The notes under the pieces are model-generated. The model was not told where the DNA came from, ran no database searches, and worked only from the letters and a program-made list of their open reading frames with translations. From contig DQIA01000104.1 in the NCBI GenBank assembly GCA_003525905.1, positions 17,852 through 81,851 on the forward strand: 64,000 bases of DNA, given 5' to 3'. Made by a program: the position numbers and the translations under genes. Below are positions 7,277 to 16,131 of the stretch, one piece after another. Numbering within the stretch: position 1 is the first letter of the stretch; the number at the start of each line of letters is the position of its first letter. Origin of the DNA: Clostridiales bacterium. GTDB taxonomy: Bacteria; Bacillota; Clostridia; Oscillospirales; Oscillospiraceae.

Positions 7277-8902
7277 TTGAGCAACAAGAAAGACCGCCGC
7301 CGCGCAGCCGCGCCGCAGGCGAAGGGGTACAGCGAAGCCGGGGCCAGCTTGACGCGGCGGGCGCTCAAGGGATTTGTTCCGGACAGCGGCGCTCCCAATG
7401 AGGACATCAACCGCAACAACGCCACCCTGCGGCAGAGGGCGCGAATGCTCTACATGGCCGCGCCGGTGGCTACGGCGGCGATCAATACCAACCGCACCAA
7501 GGTCATCGGGACGGGGCTGACGCTCAAAGCGTCCGTGGACCGCGAGGTGCTGGGCATCTCCCCGGAGGCGGCGAAGAAGTGGCAGCACGCGGCGGAGATG
7601 GAATTCCGGCTGTGGGCAGGGAAAAAGCAGAACTGTGACGCGCTGGGCCTGAACAATTTTGAGAGTTTGCAGCAGCTCGCCTTGAAGTCGTGGCTGCTCA
7701 GCGGCGACGTGTTCGCGCTGGTCAAGCGATACCCGGCAACACCGCTAAACCCCTATACCCTGCGGCTGCACATCGTGGAGGCGGACCGCGCCTGCACGCC
7801 AAGCGAATATGGCGGCGGTGTCACCATCGGCGGCTTCGTGGAGGGCAAGATCCCCGAGGGAAAGCCCGGCGCAGGCCACAAGGTCTACGACGGCGTGGAG
7901 GTGGACAGCAACGGCCGCGTGGTCGCCTATCACATCAGCAACACCTACCCGCACCAGATCACCAGCGAGCCGCAGAAGTGGCAGCGTGTTGAGGCCTACG
8001 GCGCCAAGACCGGCCTGCCGAACATTCTCCACATCATGGACAGTGAGCGCCCGGACCAGTACCGCGGCGTTCCCTATCTGGCGCAGGTCATCGAGCCGCT
8101 GCTCCAGCTTCGGCGCTATACGGAGTCCGAGCTGATGGCGGCGCTGGTGCAGAGCTTCTTCACTGCATGGATCGAAACGGAGACCGACCCCTCCGATACA
8201 CCCTTCAACGAGGTCGGCGCAGGAGATATTGCCGGCGTCCCCGCCGAGGTCAACGCGGACGGCGGACCGGTGGCGAACAACATCTCCGATGATGACAACG
8301 AGTACGAGATGGGACCGGGTACGGTGACGCACCTCGCCCCCGGTGAAAAGGTTAACTTCGGCAATCCGAACATCCCCACCGCTGGCTTTGAGACCTTTGT
8401 CAAGACGCTGTGTAAGCTGGTCGGCGCAGCTTTAGAGCTGCCTTACGACGTGCTGATCAAGGAGTTCAACAGCTCCTATTCCGCAAGCCGAGGCGCGCTG
8501 TTGGAGGCGTGGGAAGCATTCAAAATGCGCCGGAAGTGGTTTGTGGACGACTTCTGCCAGCCGGTCTATGAGATGTTCCTGGCCGAAGCGGTCGCTCTGG
8601 GGCGCATCAACGCCCCCGGCTTCTTCACGGACCCCCTTGTGCGGGAGGCATGGTGCGGCGCGCGCTGGATCGGCCCCGTGCAGGGCAGCCTTGACCCCAA
8701 GAAGGAGGCAGAAGCCGCCCTCATGCTGATCGACAACGCCATCAAGACCCACGAGCAGGTCAGCCGCGAAATGAGCGGCGGCGACTGGGAGGAGAACGTG
8801 GAGCAGCTGCAGCGTGAAAACGAGCTGCTGACACAGGCAGGAGGCAACAAGGTCACCGTTGTATCGGCATCGCCGAAAGAAGGTGACGGCGATGAAGACT
8901 AA
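7277..8902 (+). CDS. Portal protein, lambda gpB family (TTG start)
   Basis: Predicted 541 residues starting at TTG 7277, which has GGGAGGCG eight bases upstream; no ATG fits as well. The lambda-type portal signature is present near the N-terminus: RARMLYMAAPVATAAINTN, then VIGTGLTL, and LSGDVFALVK about 145. A dodecamer of this protein forms the DNA entry vertex and binds terminase and connector proteins. The order terminase-gpW-like-portal-protease matches the lambda head cluster. The C-terminal part is Gln/Glu-rich. Confidence 0.95.
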   Translation: MSNKKDRRRAAAPQAKGYSEAGASLTRRALKGFVPDSGAPNEDINRNNATLRQRARMLYMAAPVATAAINTNRTKVIGTGLTLKASVDREVLGISPEAAKKWQHAAEMEFRLWAGKKQNCDALGLNNFESLQQLALKSWLLSGDVFALVKRYPATPLNPYTLRLHIVEADRACTPSEYGGGVTIGGFVEGKIPEGKPGAGHKVYDGVEVDSNGRVVAYHISNTYPHQITSEPQKWQRVEAYGAKTGLPNILHIMDSERPDQYRGVPYLAQVIEPLLQLRRYTESELMAALVQSFFTAWIETETDPSDTPFNEVGAGDIAGVPAEVNADGGPVANNISDDDNEYEMGPGTVTHLAPGEKVNFGNPNIPTAGFETFVKTLCKLVGAALELPYDVLIKEFNSSYSASRGALLEAWEAFKMRRKWFVDDFCQPVYEMFLAEAVALGRINAPGFFTDPLVREAWCGARWIGPVQGSLDPKKEAEAALMLIDNAIKTHEQVSREMSGGDWEENVEQLQRENELLTQAGGNKVTVVSASPKEGDGDED

Positions 8903-9092
8903 CTTCGAGCATCTGCAGAGCCTGAATGTGCGGAGCATGGCGCTCGCCATCTGGAACTACGCAAGCGACTACTGCGCCTATTGCCCGAAGAACATGGAGC
9001 GCCGCTGCAACGAGAACTGCCGCGCGGGAATCCGCGAGTGGCTGAACAGTCCCTACATTCCGTCAAGCGATATCTGGAAAGAAAAGAGGTAA
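8892..9092 (+). CDS. Small Cys-rich protein of unknown function
   Basis: Predicted 66 residues; ATG at 8892 lies inside the end of the portal gene after AAGGTGACGGCG. It carries four cysteines in two pairs (CAYCPKN and CNENC), which could bind a zinc ion. It is wedged between portal and protease genes and is overlapped by neither beyond a few bases, so it is likely real. I do not recognise the family. Confidence 0.6.
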   Translation: MKTNFEHLQSLNVRSMALAIWNYASDYCAYCPKNMERRCNENCRAGIREWLNSPYIPSSDIWKEKR

Positions 9093-9097
9093 AGCGC

Positions 9098-10354
9098 ATG
9101 AGTATTCCGGCAAAGAGAGCTGGGCGAAAGTCTCCCGCCGTCAGCATCTCGAAAAAGGTCTATACGATGGCCACGGTGGACGGCAGTGATGCCGAAATCA
9201 CCATGTATGGAGACATCTACGAGGAGCAGCCCACGAACTGGTGGGGCGAGCCCGTCGAGGGGCAGTACATCCTGCTCTCCGAGTTTTTGGAGGACCTCAA
9301 GCAGATCTCCGGCTGCACGTCCATCACTATCCGCATGAACAGCTACGGCGGCGACGCCGGAGCGTCCAACATGATCCACAACCGCCTGCGGGAGCTGGCG
9401 CGGAACGGCACGAAGCTTACCTGCATCGTGGACGGCGTGGCCATGAGCGGCGGCAGTCTTATCATGTGCGCCTGCGATACGGTCAGGGTCAATCCCTCCA
9501 GCCTCGTCATGATCCACAAATGCTGGACCTTCCTGTGGGGCGGCTACAACGCCGACGAGCTGCGGGAACAGGCTACCCAGCAGGAGGCGTGGGACAAGAT
9601 GCAGATGGAGGTCTACACGCGCAAGACCGGGCTGTCAGCCACGGTGATCTCCCACATGATGGCGGACACGACCTATATGACAGGCCGCGAGGCCATCGAC
9701 AAGGGCTTTGCGGACGAATTGATCGAGGACGCGGAGCCGACCAGCATCGCCGCCAGCGCGGACGGGCGCAGCCTGTTCGTGAACGGGAGGCAGATGCACC
9801 TTGCCCCCGGCATGTTTGCGCCGGACAACATTCCCACGGTCACACCCGAGGCCTCCGCCCCGGTTGAGACAGATAAAAACAAGCCGGAAGTCACCGGCGA
9901 TGAAGGAGGAATTTCCATGACTAAGGAAGAGCTCCGGGCGAAGTACCCGGACGAGATCGCCCAGGTGGAGGCCGACGCCCGTGCTTCCGTCGATCACACC
10001 GAGGCGGTCAACACCGCGATCCAGGCTGAGCGTGCGCGCATGCAGGAGATCGACGAGATCTCCGGTCTGCTTGACGCGACGGCCGTGCAGCAGGCAAAGT
10101 ACGGCGATAAGCCTTGCTCTGCTGCCGATCTGCTGATGGCAGCGGCTAAGAACGCCGCCAAGCAGGGCAAGAAGTTCCTGGCCGATCTGAAAGATGACGG
10201 CGAGGAATCCGGCGCAGAGGGCGTTCCTGCCGCTCCTGCCCCCGCAGTCGAAACTCCCGAGGACGAGGGCGAGGAGGAAAAGACCCCCGAGGCGCGCATG
10301 AACAAGGCCCGCAGCATGGTCTCCGACCTGCTCGGCAAGAAGAAGGAGGGCTAA
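9098..10354 (+). CDS. Head maturation protease, ClpP/S14-like, with C-terminal scaffold region
   Basis: Predicted 418 residues; ATG at 9098 follows AAAGAGG. The N-terminal part (about 20-225) is ClpP-like: MNSYGGDAGASNMIHNRL, then GVAMSGGSLIMCA with the nucleophile serine, and SLVMIHKCW with the histidine. Such proteases cleave scaffold and capsid proteins during prohead maturation. The remaining C-terminal region (274-418) is helical and charged and can be made separately from an internal start (listed next), as in lambda C/Nu3. Position between portal and gpD-like decoration gene supports this. Confidence 0.9.
   Translation: MSIPAKRAGRKSPAVSISKKVYTMATVDGSDAEITMYGDIYEEQPTNWWGEPVEGQYILLSEFLEDLKQISGCTSITIRMNSYGGDAGASNMIHNRLRELARNGTKLTCIVDGVAMSGGSLIMCACDTVRVNPSSLVMIHKCWTFLWGGYNADELREQATQQEAWDKMQMEVYTRKTGLSATVISHMMADTTYMTGREAIDKGFADELIEDAEPTSIAASADGRSLFVNGRQMHLAPGMFAPDNIPTVTPEASAPVETDKNKPEVTGDEGGISMTKEELRAKYPDEIAQVEADARASVDHTEAVNTAIQAERARMQEIDEISGLLDATAVQQAKYGDKPCSAADLLMAAAKNAAKQGKKFLADLKDDGEESGAEGVPAAPAPAVETPEDEGEEEKTPEARMNKARSMVSDLLGKKKEG
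9917..10354 (+). CDS. Nested scaffold protein from an internal in-frame start (Nu3-like arrangement)
   Basis: Inside the protease gene an in-frame ATG (codon 274) is preceded by an excellent ribosome site, AAGGAGG at 9903-9909 with a 7-base gap. Initiation there gives a 145-residue protein starting MTKEELRAKYPDEIAQ, helical, rich in Glu, Ala and Lys, as expected for a scaffold. Lambda makes its scaffold Nu3 in the same way from within gene C. The internal site is stronger than that of the full-length gene, so the scaffold should be made in excess. Direct proof of translation is lacking. Confidence 0.75.
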   Translation: MTKEELRAKYPDEIAQVEADARASVDHTEAVNTAIQAERARMQEIDEISGLLDATAVQQAKYGDKPCSAADLLMAAAKNAAKQGKKFLADLKDDGEESGAEGVPAAPAPAVETPEDEGEEEKTPEARMNKARSMVSDLLGKKKEG

Positions 10355-10357
10355 TCC

Positions 10358-10762
10358 ATGATCAATCTGAGCCAGAAGCTCGGCGACATGACCTTTGACG
10401 GTCTGATCACCGACATCAAGCCCGCGCCCGAAGTGCGCGGCGGCGTTATCCGCAAGCTGTCCGCTGCGGCCACGCTCAAGCGCGGCACCATCCTTGCCAA
10501 GTCCTCCGGCACCGCCGGCGACGGCAAGCTGGTCATTCTCGGCAGCACGGCCAAGGAAAACGAGACCCTGACCCCCGATTGCATTCTGTGTGATGACATC
10601 GAGGTCGGCACCGCTGCCGACGAGAAGGTAGCTGTCTACACCGCCGGCTGCTTCGACATCGGCAAGGTGACGGTCTCGGCCAGCTACACCATCACCGATG
10701 GTGATAAGGATAACCTGCGTATGCGCGGCATCGTCTTCAAGGCTGCTGCCGCTGCCAACTAA
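10358..10762 (+). CDS. Head decoration protein, lambda gpD-like
   Basis: Predicted 134 residues; ATG at 10358 after AAGGAGGGCTAATCC. The compact beta-rich sequence with RGTILAKSSG and a conserved late segment (VTVSASYTITDGDKD) fits the HDPD/gpD family, trimers of which stabilise the expanded capsid shell. It lies between the protease/scaffold and the major capsid gene, exactly as in lambda (C-Nu3-D-E). Confidence 0.85.
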   Translation: MINLSQKLGDMTFDGLITDIKPAPEVRGGVIRKLSAAATLKRGTILAKSSGTAGDGKLVILGSTAKENETLTPDCILCDDIEVGTAADEKVAVYTAGCFDIGKVTVSASYTITDGDKDNLRMRGIVFKAAAAAN

Positions 10763-10776
10763 GGAGGGAATCAACA

Positions 10777-11853
10777 ATGGCTTCTGAACTGAATTTCTTT
10801 GACACCTATGTGCTGATGGCGATCACCGAGGAGATCGTTCCTCAGCAGACCTTTTTCAAGGACCGCTACTTCCCCACCGGGGAGGGCGACATCTTCGCCT
10901 GCGACAAGGTGCTGACTGAGTACCGCAAGGGCGACCGCAAGATGGCCGCGTTCGTCTCCGCCCGCGCCGGCGATATCCCCATGGATCGCCGCGGCTACGA
11001 GATCCACGAGTATCAGCCTGCTTTCATCGCTCCGTCCCGCCTGCTGACGCTGGACGAGCTGCGCAAGCGCGGCTTCGGCGAGGCCATCTACGCCAACAGC
11101 ACCCCCGCCCAGCGCGCGGCCCGTCTGCAGCTGGGTGACCTGACCGACATGGACCGCCGCATCGTGCGCCGCGAGGAGTGGATGTGCGCGCAGACCATGA
11201 TCAACAACGCCTGCACCATGCAGACCTACATCGACGACAAGACCGAGGGCGAGAAGCTGTATGTCAAGTTCTTCGATGACGCCAGCGACCACACCTATAC
11301 CGTGGCCACCAAGTGGAACGCCACGGGCGGCGACTTCTTCGGCGATGTGAAGGCCATGTGCCGCAAGCTCTCCAAGCGCGGCCTGCGCGCGGTTGACCTG
11401 GTGCTCGGCTCTGACGCAGCCGACGCGATCCTCGACATGGAGAAGGTGCAGAAGCTGCTCGACCGCAACAGCGGCATCATCATCGGTACCATCGACCAGG
11501 AACTCAGCCGCTACGATGGCGTGGTCTATATGGGTACGCTGAACTTCGGCGGCTTCAAGCTGAACCTGATCTCCGTAGACGAAACCTACATCGACGACAG
11601 CGGCGCGGAGCAGAAGTATTTCCCCGCCACCTCCGCCATGGTCACCGCCCCCGACTGCGGCCATCTGATGTATGGCCAGATCACCCAGATCGACTACGGC
11701 TCCACCGAGTTCGCGTCCCATGCGGCGACCCGCGTTCCGAAGTTCTCTCTGAACCAGGAGGCGGACATCCGCAAGCTGCGTCTGGGCGCGCGTCCGCTGG
11801 CTGCTCCTCACAACTACTGCCCGTACATCTACGCGGCCGAAGTTGTGTCCTGA
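10777..11853 (+). CDS. Major capsid protein, lambda gpE-like
   Basis: Predicted 358 residues; ATG after AAGGAGGGAATCAACA. The sequence begins with FFDTYVLMAITEEIVPQQTF and has the central RAARLQLGDLTDMDRRIVRREEWMC typical of the gpE family of HK97-fold capsid proteins. Length is normal for the family (about 340-360). It forms the icosahedral shell. Gene order and strong ribosome site support the call. Confidence 0.95.
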   Translation: MASELNFFDTYVLMAITEEIVPQQTFFKDRYFPTGEGDIFACDKVLTEYRKGDRKMAAFVSARAGDIPMDRRGYEIHEYQPAFIAPSRLLTLDELRKRGFGEAIYANSTPAQRAARLQLGDLTDMDRRIVRREEWMCAQTMINNACTMQTYIDDKTEGEKLYVKFFDDASDHTYTVATKWNATGGDFFGDVKAMCRKLSKRGLRAVDLVLGSDAADAILDMEKVQKLLDRNSGIIIGTIDQELSRYDGVVYMGTLNFGGFKLNLISVDETYIDDSGAEQKYFPATSAMVTAPDCGHLMYGQITQIDYGSTEFASHAATRVPKFSLNQEADIRKLRLGARPLAAPHNYCPYIYAAEVVS

Positions 11854-11876
11854 CCCGGCGCGGAAAGGAGACTGCT

Positions 11877-12350
11877 ATGACGAAAATTGAGATCATCTGC
11901 GGCACATACGGCTACAGGCCGGATGGCTCGAAGCACCCCATTCCCATCGACCGCGGCGGTATCTGCGAGGTCTCCGAAGAGGAGGCGCAGCGCCTTTTTG
12001 CCCTGTGTGTCGCCCGCCCCGCCGAGGAAACGCCCTCTCCCGCTGTTGCAACGCCCCCTGCGGGTGAGGACGGCAGCGGGGCTGGCGCTGACCCATCTAA
12101 CAGCGGCGAGGGCGCAGAGGGCGCGGAAAGCGCCCATCTTGACCCCGAGCAGCTCAAAACGCTGACCAACGCCAAGCTCACGGAGCTGGCCAAGGAGATG
12201 GGTATCGACACCGCTAAGCTCAAGACCAAGGCGCAGCTGATCGCCGCCATTACGGATGTTCCGCTGGAGGACGCGATCGCCGAGGACGACGACGGCGTGG
12301 ACGACGGCGAAGCGCCCCCTGTGCTGACGCCGGAGGCGCCTGTGGTATGA
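11877..12350 (+). CDS. Head-tail region protein with SAP-like C-terminal motif
   Basis: Predicted 157 residues; ATG after AAAGGAGACTGCT. The N-terminal 45 residues may fold as a small beta domain (YGYRPDGSKHPIPIDRGG). A low-complexity Pro/Gly/Glu linker follows, then LTNAKLTELAKEMGI and LKTKAQLIAAI, a SAP/HeH-like two-helix motif often seen in phage head-tail proteins. It resembles the FI-type position after the capsid gene in lambda. The exact role is unknown; overlaps the next gene by 4 bases. Confidence 0.55.
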   Translation: MTKIEIICGTYGYRPDGSKHPIPIDRGGICEVSEEEAQRLFALCVARPAEETPSPAVATPPAGEDGSGAGADPSNSGEGAEGAESAHLDPEQLKTLTNAKLTELAKEMGIDTAKLKTKAQLIAAITDVPLEDAIAEDDDGVDDGEAPPVLTPEAPVV

Positions 12351-12715
12351 GTGGCTTCAAGGATATGGTCGCCCGCGACAACTTCGGCGTGTTCCTCAAC
12401 TGCGACGAGTTCGCGGAAAAGCGCACCGTCAAGTATGACGGGGCGACCTACGAGGATATTCCCATCGTCCTCTCCGGTCTGAAGGAGAAGGATCGCCGCC
12501 AGCTGATGAGCGACCATGCCCAGGGGCTTTACATCGTTTCCTCCGTTCTCCACTGCGCCCTGTCCGATCTCGGCGGGGTGCAGCCGGAGCGGGGGCAGCG
12601 TATCAGGATCAACGACCAGGAGGGCGGCGGAGGCTTCTTCCGGGAGTTCTATGTCGCGTCCTCGGTCTGTGAGATGGGTATGCTGCGCGTGGAATTGGAG
12701 GCGGTGGACGAATGA
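12347..12715 (+). CDS. Head-tail joining (gpFII-like position) protein
   Basis: Predicted 122 residues, start overlapping the previous stop (ATGA). It is acidic at the N-terminus with a beta-rich C-terminal half (EFYVASSVCEMGMLRVELEAVDE). Small beta-sandwich proteins of this size after the capsid gene are usually head-completion proteins that close the capsid after packaging. I see no diagnostic motif; the call rests on size and order. Confidence 0.5.
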   Translation: MSGFKDMVARDNFGVFLNCDEFAEKRTVKYDGATYEDIPIVLSGLKEKDRRQLMSDHAQGLYIVSSVLHCALSDLGGVQPERGQRIRINDQEGGGGFFREFYVASSVCEMGMLRVELEAVDE

Positions 12716-13284
12716 GCTTTATCCGCGTCAACGAGGTCGGCGACGACAGCCTGGAGCGCGTGAACAAGCTGCTGCACAATATCCCCGGCGGCGTTTACAA
12801 AGCGGCGTTCTCCGCGTTGAGGCGCGCCGGAGATACAGCCAAGACCCGCGCCGGACAGTTCGCCGCCGCCGAGTACACCATCAACAAGGGTGAATTCATG
12901 CGGAGAGTTCACTCCAAGACCCACATCACAGGCGGTGCGGGAGGCGTGATGGGTATGAGCATCAGTTTCTCCGGCACCGTGCTCCCGCTGCTGACCTTCA
13001 ACACCACATACAGCCGGGACGGCACCGTGCAGACACAGGTAAAGCGCAACGGCGGAGCTGCGACGCTTCAACACGCATTCGTGGCCCGCATTTTCGGCCC
13101 GACTGCCGTTTTCGAGCGCGTCGGCTCTCCGCGCTTTCCTGTGGAGCAGAAGTTTGGTCCGTCTACCGGACACATGATGCGGAACGAAGAAGTCATCGAG
13201 AAGATGGACGAAACGATCCGCGACACCTACGAAAAGCGCGTTGAGCATGAAATCCTGCGCGTGCTGAACGGATGGGGAGGCTGA
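12712..13284 (+). CDS. Minor tail / tail completion protein, gpZ-like
   Basis: Predicted 190 residues, 4-base overlap with the previous gene. The N-terminal AAFSALRRAGDTAKTRAGQF segment and the overall pattern agree with the minor tail protein Z family, which helps join tail to head. The C-terminal part contains EKMDETIRDTYEKRVEHEI, a long helix. The call relies on this pattern and on gene order; HK97 gp10-type neck proteins are an alternative. Confidence 0.65.
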   Translation: MSFIRVNEVGDDSLERVNKLLHNIPGGVYKAAFSALRRAGDTAKTRAGQFAAAEYTINKGEFMRRVHSKTHITGGAGGVMGMSISFSGTVLPLLTFNTTYSRDGTVQTQVKRNGGAATLQHAFVARIFGPTAVFERVGSPRFPVEQKFGPSTGHMMRNEEVIEKMDETIRDTYEKRVEHEILRVLNGWGG

Positions 13285-13287
13285 TTT

Positions 13288-13773
13288 ATGACAAGAACCA
13301 TTCTGCTGAAACGCCTGCGGGCCTTTACCGAGGAGGTCACCGCCGACCTGATCATGCCGACCCGTTTGCAGAAGGGCGACACGGAGCAGATCTTCCGCCC
13401 TGCAAAGGTCTACCTGATGCGCCTGCCGGACGGCACTTCTGCCACCAAGAAGGCTCCCTATGTGCTGCACCAGGTCATTACCGGCATGGATCAACAGCCG
13501 CAAGGACAGCGTGTGACCTCCAGCGCCAAGGTCCGGTCTATCTGCTGTGTCTATAACGATGACGAGCAGGAGGGCGGGCTGATGCTTCTGAATCTCATGG
13601 AACGGCTGCGCATTGCGATGCTCAGGCAGGTCGTGATCGGGGGGCAGTTTACCCTTGACCTGGAGGCGGGGCTTGAAACGCTGGTCTATCCCGATGACAC
13701 CGCCCCCTATTTCGTGGGGGAAATGATCTCCACATGGATGCTTCCCCCTGTGGAAAGAGAGGTTAACCTATGA
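13288..13773 (+). CDS. Tail terminator-like neck protein
   Basis: Predicted 161 residues. The alpha/beta pattern with LLNLMERLRIAMLRQ in the middle and a late VGEMISTWMLPPVEREVNL segment resembles tail terminator (gpU-fold) or related neck proteins that cap the tail tube. It lies between the gpZ-like gene and the sheath genes, the usual place. It overlaps the next gene by 4 bases. Moderately confident in the class only. Confidence 0.5.
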   Translation: MTRTILLKRLRAFTEEVTADLIMPTRLQKGDTEQIFRPAKVYLMRLPDGTSATKKAPYVLHQVITGMDQQPQGQRVTSSAKVRSICCVYNDDEQEGGLMLLNLMERLRIAMLRQVVIGGQFTLDLEAGLETLVYPDDTAPYFVGEMISTWMLPPVEREVNL

Positions 13774-14099
13774 GCGAAAAAATCATCGACACGGCGGCTC
13801 AGACCGCCGCACCAAAGACGGCAAAGAAAAAGCCTGCCGCGCCGAAGAAGGTCGCCGACACCGGCGGCTTCTGCGTCTATCTCGGTCCGACCATGATGGG
13901 CGTGATCCAGCGCGGCACCATCTATCGCGGCGGCCGGAAGGAAGTCCTTGACTCCCTTGCCCCGGTGATCGAGCAGCACCCGCTGATCGCGTCGCTGGTG
14001 GTGAGTGACGAAACGCTCCCCGCCGACCGCATCAAAGTCAAAACGCCTGGGAACCTGCTGTATGTGAATTATCACAAGCTGGCCAAGGGCATGAAGTAA
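13770..14099 (+). CDS. Small phage protein before the sheath gene, unknown function
   Basis: Predicted 109 residues. The N-terminus is a Lys/Ala/Pro-rich flexible segment (residues 1-30). The remainder is compact: TGGFCVYLGPTMMGVIQRG then PVIEQHPLIASLVV. Small proteins of this kind precede the sheath gene in many contractile-tail prophages of Clostridia. No enzymatic motif is seen. Confidence 0.6.
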   Translation: MSEKIIDTAAQTAAPKTAKKKPAAPKKVADTGGFCVYLGPTMMGVIQRGTIYRGGRKEVLDSLAPVIEQHPLIASLVVSDETLPADRIKVKTPGNLLYVNYHKLAKGMK

Positions 14100-14112
14100 G
14101 GAGGAAATTTCA

Positions 14113-15534
14113 ATGAACCACGGCGTATATGTCTCTCAGCAGGCTACCAGCGTCAGCACCCCTGTCGTGGCGGAGTCCGGCGTCCCCTTCGTGGTCGGTC
14201 TGGCTCCTGTTCAGGCGGCGGATAAGCCTGCTGCCCCCGGCACCCCTGTTCTCTGCACCAGCTGGTCTGAGGCGGTGGAGAAGCTGGGCTACTCCGACGA
14301 CTGGGCAACCTACACGCTCTGCGAATTCATGTATTCGCACTTCAAGCTGTTCGCCTGCCAGCCTGTCATTTTCTGCAATGTTCTGGATATCGCCACCGCA
14401 AAGGAAGCGTCTGCCGCGACCGATGTTGCGGTGACGGAGCACAAGGTAAAGCTTCCCATCGCGGCCATCAACGATTCCGCTCTGGTCATCAAGCCTGCCG
14501 GCGGTACCGGCTCTGCCTATGTGTCCGGCACCGACTATAACGCCTATTACAGCGGCGAGCATCTGGTGGTGGAGCTGCTGTCTACCGGCAGCGCCTATGA
14601 TGCCGAGCAGGTAAACATCGCCTACAACAAGGTCAAGGCATCCACCGTCACCGCATCTGACATCGCCTCCGCGATGGAGAATGTGGAGCTGTGCCTGACC
14701 CTGCTGGGCATCGTCCCCGATCTGCTGTGCGCCCCCGGTTATTCTCAGCAGTCTACCGTGGCCGCTGCAATGACCGCCAAGGCAGGCAACATCAACGGCC
14801 TGTTCCGCGCCAAGGCGCTGATCGACATCGACTGCGGTGCTTCCGGCGCGCGTGCCTATTCCGATGTTCTCACCAAGAAAAACGCCGCCAACATCGCCGA
14901 CGAGGACGAGATCGCCTTCTGGCCGATGGCGAAGCTGGGCGATTATAAGTTCCACCTGTCTACCCAGATGGCGGGGCTGATGGCGCAGATCGACACCGGC
15001 AACGGCGGCTGCCCCTACGAGTCTCCCTCCAATAAGGGGCTGCAGTGCGACGGCCTCTGCCTGGAGGACGGCACCGAGGTCAACCTGACGCTTGCGCAGG
15101 CCAACTACCTCAACGGCATCGGCGTGGATACTGCGCTGAACTTCATGAGCGGCTGGGTGGCGTGGGGCAACTACACCGCCTGCTATCCCTCCAACACCGA
15201 TGTCAAGGATTACTTTATCCCGGTCAGCCGTATGTTCGGCTGGGTCGGCAACTCCCTCGTCAAGACCTTCTGGAGCAAGCTGGACAAGCCTATGACCCGC
15301 CGCCTGATCGACACCGTTCTCGATTCCGCCAACATCTGGCTCAACGGTCTGGTGGGTATGGGCTACCTTCTGGGCGCTCGCGTGGAGATGCTGGAGAACG
15401 AAAACCCGCTGACCAACCTCATGGCCGGCATCATCAAGCTCCATGTCTACATGACGCCGCCCTCTCCTGCTCAGGAGATCGACTTCGTGCTGGAGTATGA
15501 CGCCAGCTATGTCACCAGCGCCCTGCAGGGCTAA
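14113..15534 (+). CDS. Tail sheath protein, P2 gpFI-like
   Basis: Predicted 473 residues; ATG after AAGGAGGAAATTTCA. The start MNHGVYVSQQATSVSTPV and the segment SWSEAVEKLGYSDDW match the N-terminal region of contractile tail sheath proteins; GWVAWGNYTACYP and the late EIDFVLEYDASYV are conserved-looking C-terminal elements that lock subunits together. It contracts around the tube during infection. It proves the phage has a contractile tail. Confidence 0.93.
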   Translation: MNHGVYVSQQATSVSTPVVAESGVPFVVGLAPVQAADKPAAPGTPVLCTSWSEAVEKLGYSDDWATYTLCEFMYSHFKLFACQPVIFCNVLDIATAKEASAATDVAVTEHKVKLPIAAINDSALVIKPAGGTGSAYVSGTDYNAYYSGEHLVVELLSTGSAYDAEQVNIAYNKVKASTVTASDIASAMENVELCLTLLGIVPDLLCAPGYSQQSTVAAAMTAKAGNINGLFRAKALIDIDCGASGARAYSDVLTKKNAANIADEDEIAFWPMAKLGDYKFHLSTQMAGLMAQIDTGNGGCPYESPSNKGLQCDGLCLEDGTEVNLTLAQANYLNGIGVDTALNFMSGWVAWGNYTACYPSNTDVKDYFIPVSRMFGWVGNSLVKTFWSKLDKPMTRRLIDTVLDSANIWLNGLVGMGYLLGARVEMLENENPLTNLMAGIIKLHVYMTPPSPAQEIDFVLEYDASYVTSALQG

Positions 15535-15549
15535 AAGGAGGTTTGAATC

Positions 15550-16059
15550 ATGGATCAGAGCATTATCAACTTCAAGGTCTACGAGGACTCTGTTGAATAT
15601 GTCGGTATGGCACAGGCGACCCTGCCTGACCTGACCGCGCTGACGCAGTCCATCTCTGGCGCCGGCATTGCCGGCAATGTGGAGGCGGTCATTCTCGGCC
15701 ACTTCGACGCTATGACGCTGGGCCTTAACTTCCGCACCGTCACCGATCAGAGCGTGAAGCTCTCCGAGCCTCGCCGTCACACCATCGACCTGCGCGTTGC
15801 GCAGCAGGACGAAGATGTCGTGGCAGGCAAGGTGGTCGTCCGCGCCGTCAAGCACATTCTTGTGGTCATTCCCAAGAGCGACAAGGGCGGCTCCGTCGCC
15901 CCCGCCGCGCCCTCCAACGGCTCCGGCGAGTACGCCGTCCGCTACTGGGCGACCTACATTGACGGCAAGAAGGTGCGTGAGGTCGACCAGCTCAACTTCA
16001 TCTGCTATGTCAACGGTACCGACTACCTGGCCGACGTCCGCAAGGCGCTCGGCATGTAA
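15550..16059 (+). CDS. Major tail tube protein, P2 gpFII-like
   Basis: Predicted 169 residues; ATG after AAAGGAGGTTTGAATC. It begins with a tube-type strand pattern (INFKVYEDSVEYVGMAQATLPDL) and ends YLADVRKALGM, as in FII proteins, which build the inner tube inside the sheath. Directly follows the sheath gene, as in P2. A terminator-like hairpin follows the stop. Confidence 0.92.
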   Translation: MDQSIINFKVYEDSVEYVGMAQATLPDLTALTQSISGAGIAGNVEAVILGHFDAMTLGLNFRTVTDQSVKLSEPRRHTIDLRVAQQDEDVVAGKVVVRAVKHILVVIPKSDKGGSVAPAAPSNGSGEYAVRYWATYIDGKKVREVDQLNFICYVNGTDYLADVRKALGM

Positions 16060-16073
16060 GAGACCTGACAAAA

Positions 16074-16108
16074 GCCCGGGGCGGGACATCCGCTCCGGGC
16101 ATCTTTTT
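16074..16108 (+). terminator. Intrinsic terminator after the tail tube gene
   Basis: GCCCGG..GCGG (16074-16084) pairs with CCGC..CCGGGC (16090-16100), followed by ATCTTTTTG. It lies in the tail operon and probably reduces transcription of the tail assembly and tape measure genes relative to sheath and tube, which are needed in many copies. Confidence 0.7.
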
Positions 16109-16131
16109 GAGATTTGAAAGGAGTTATCACC

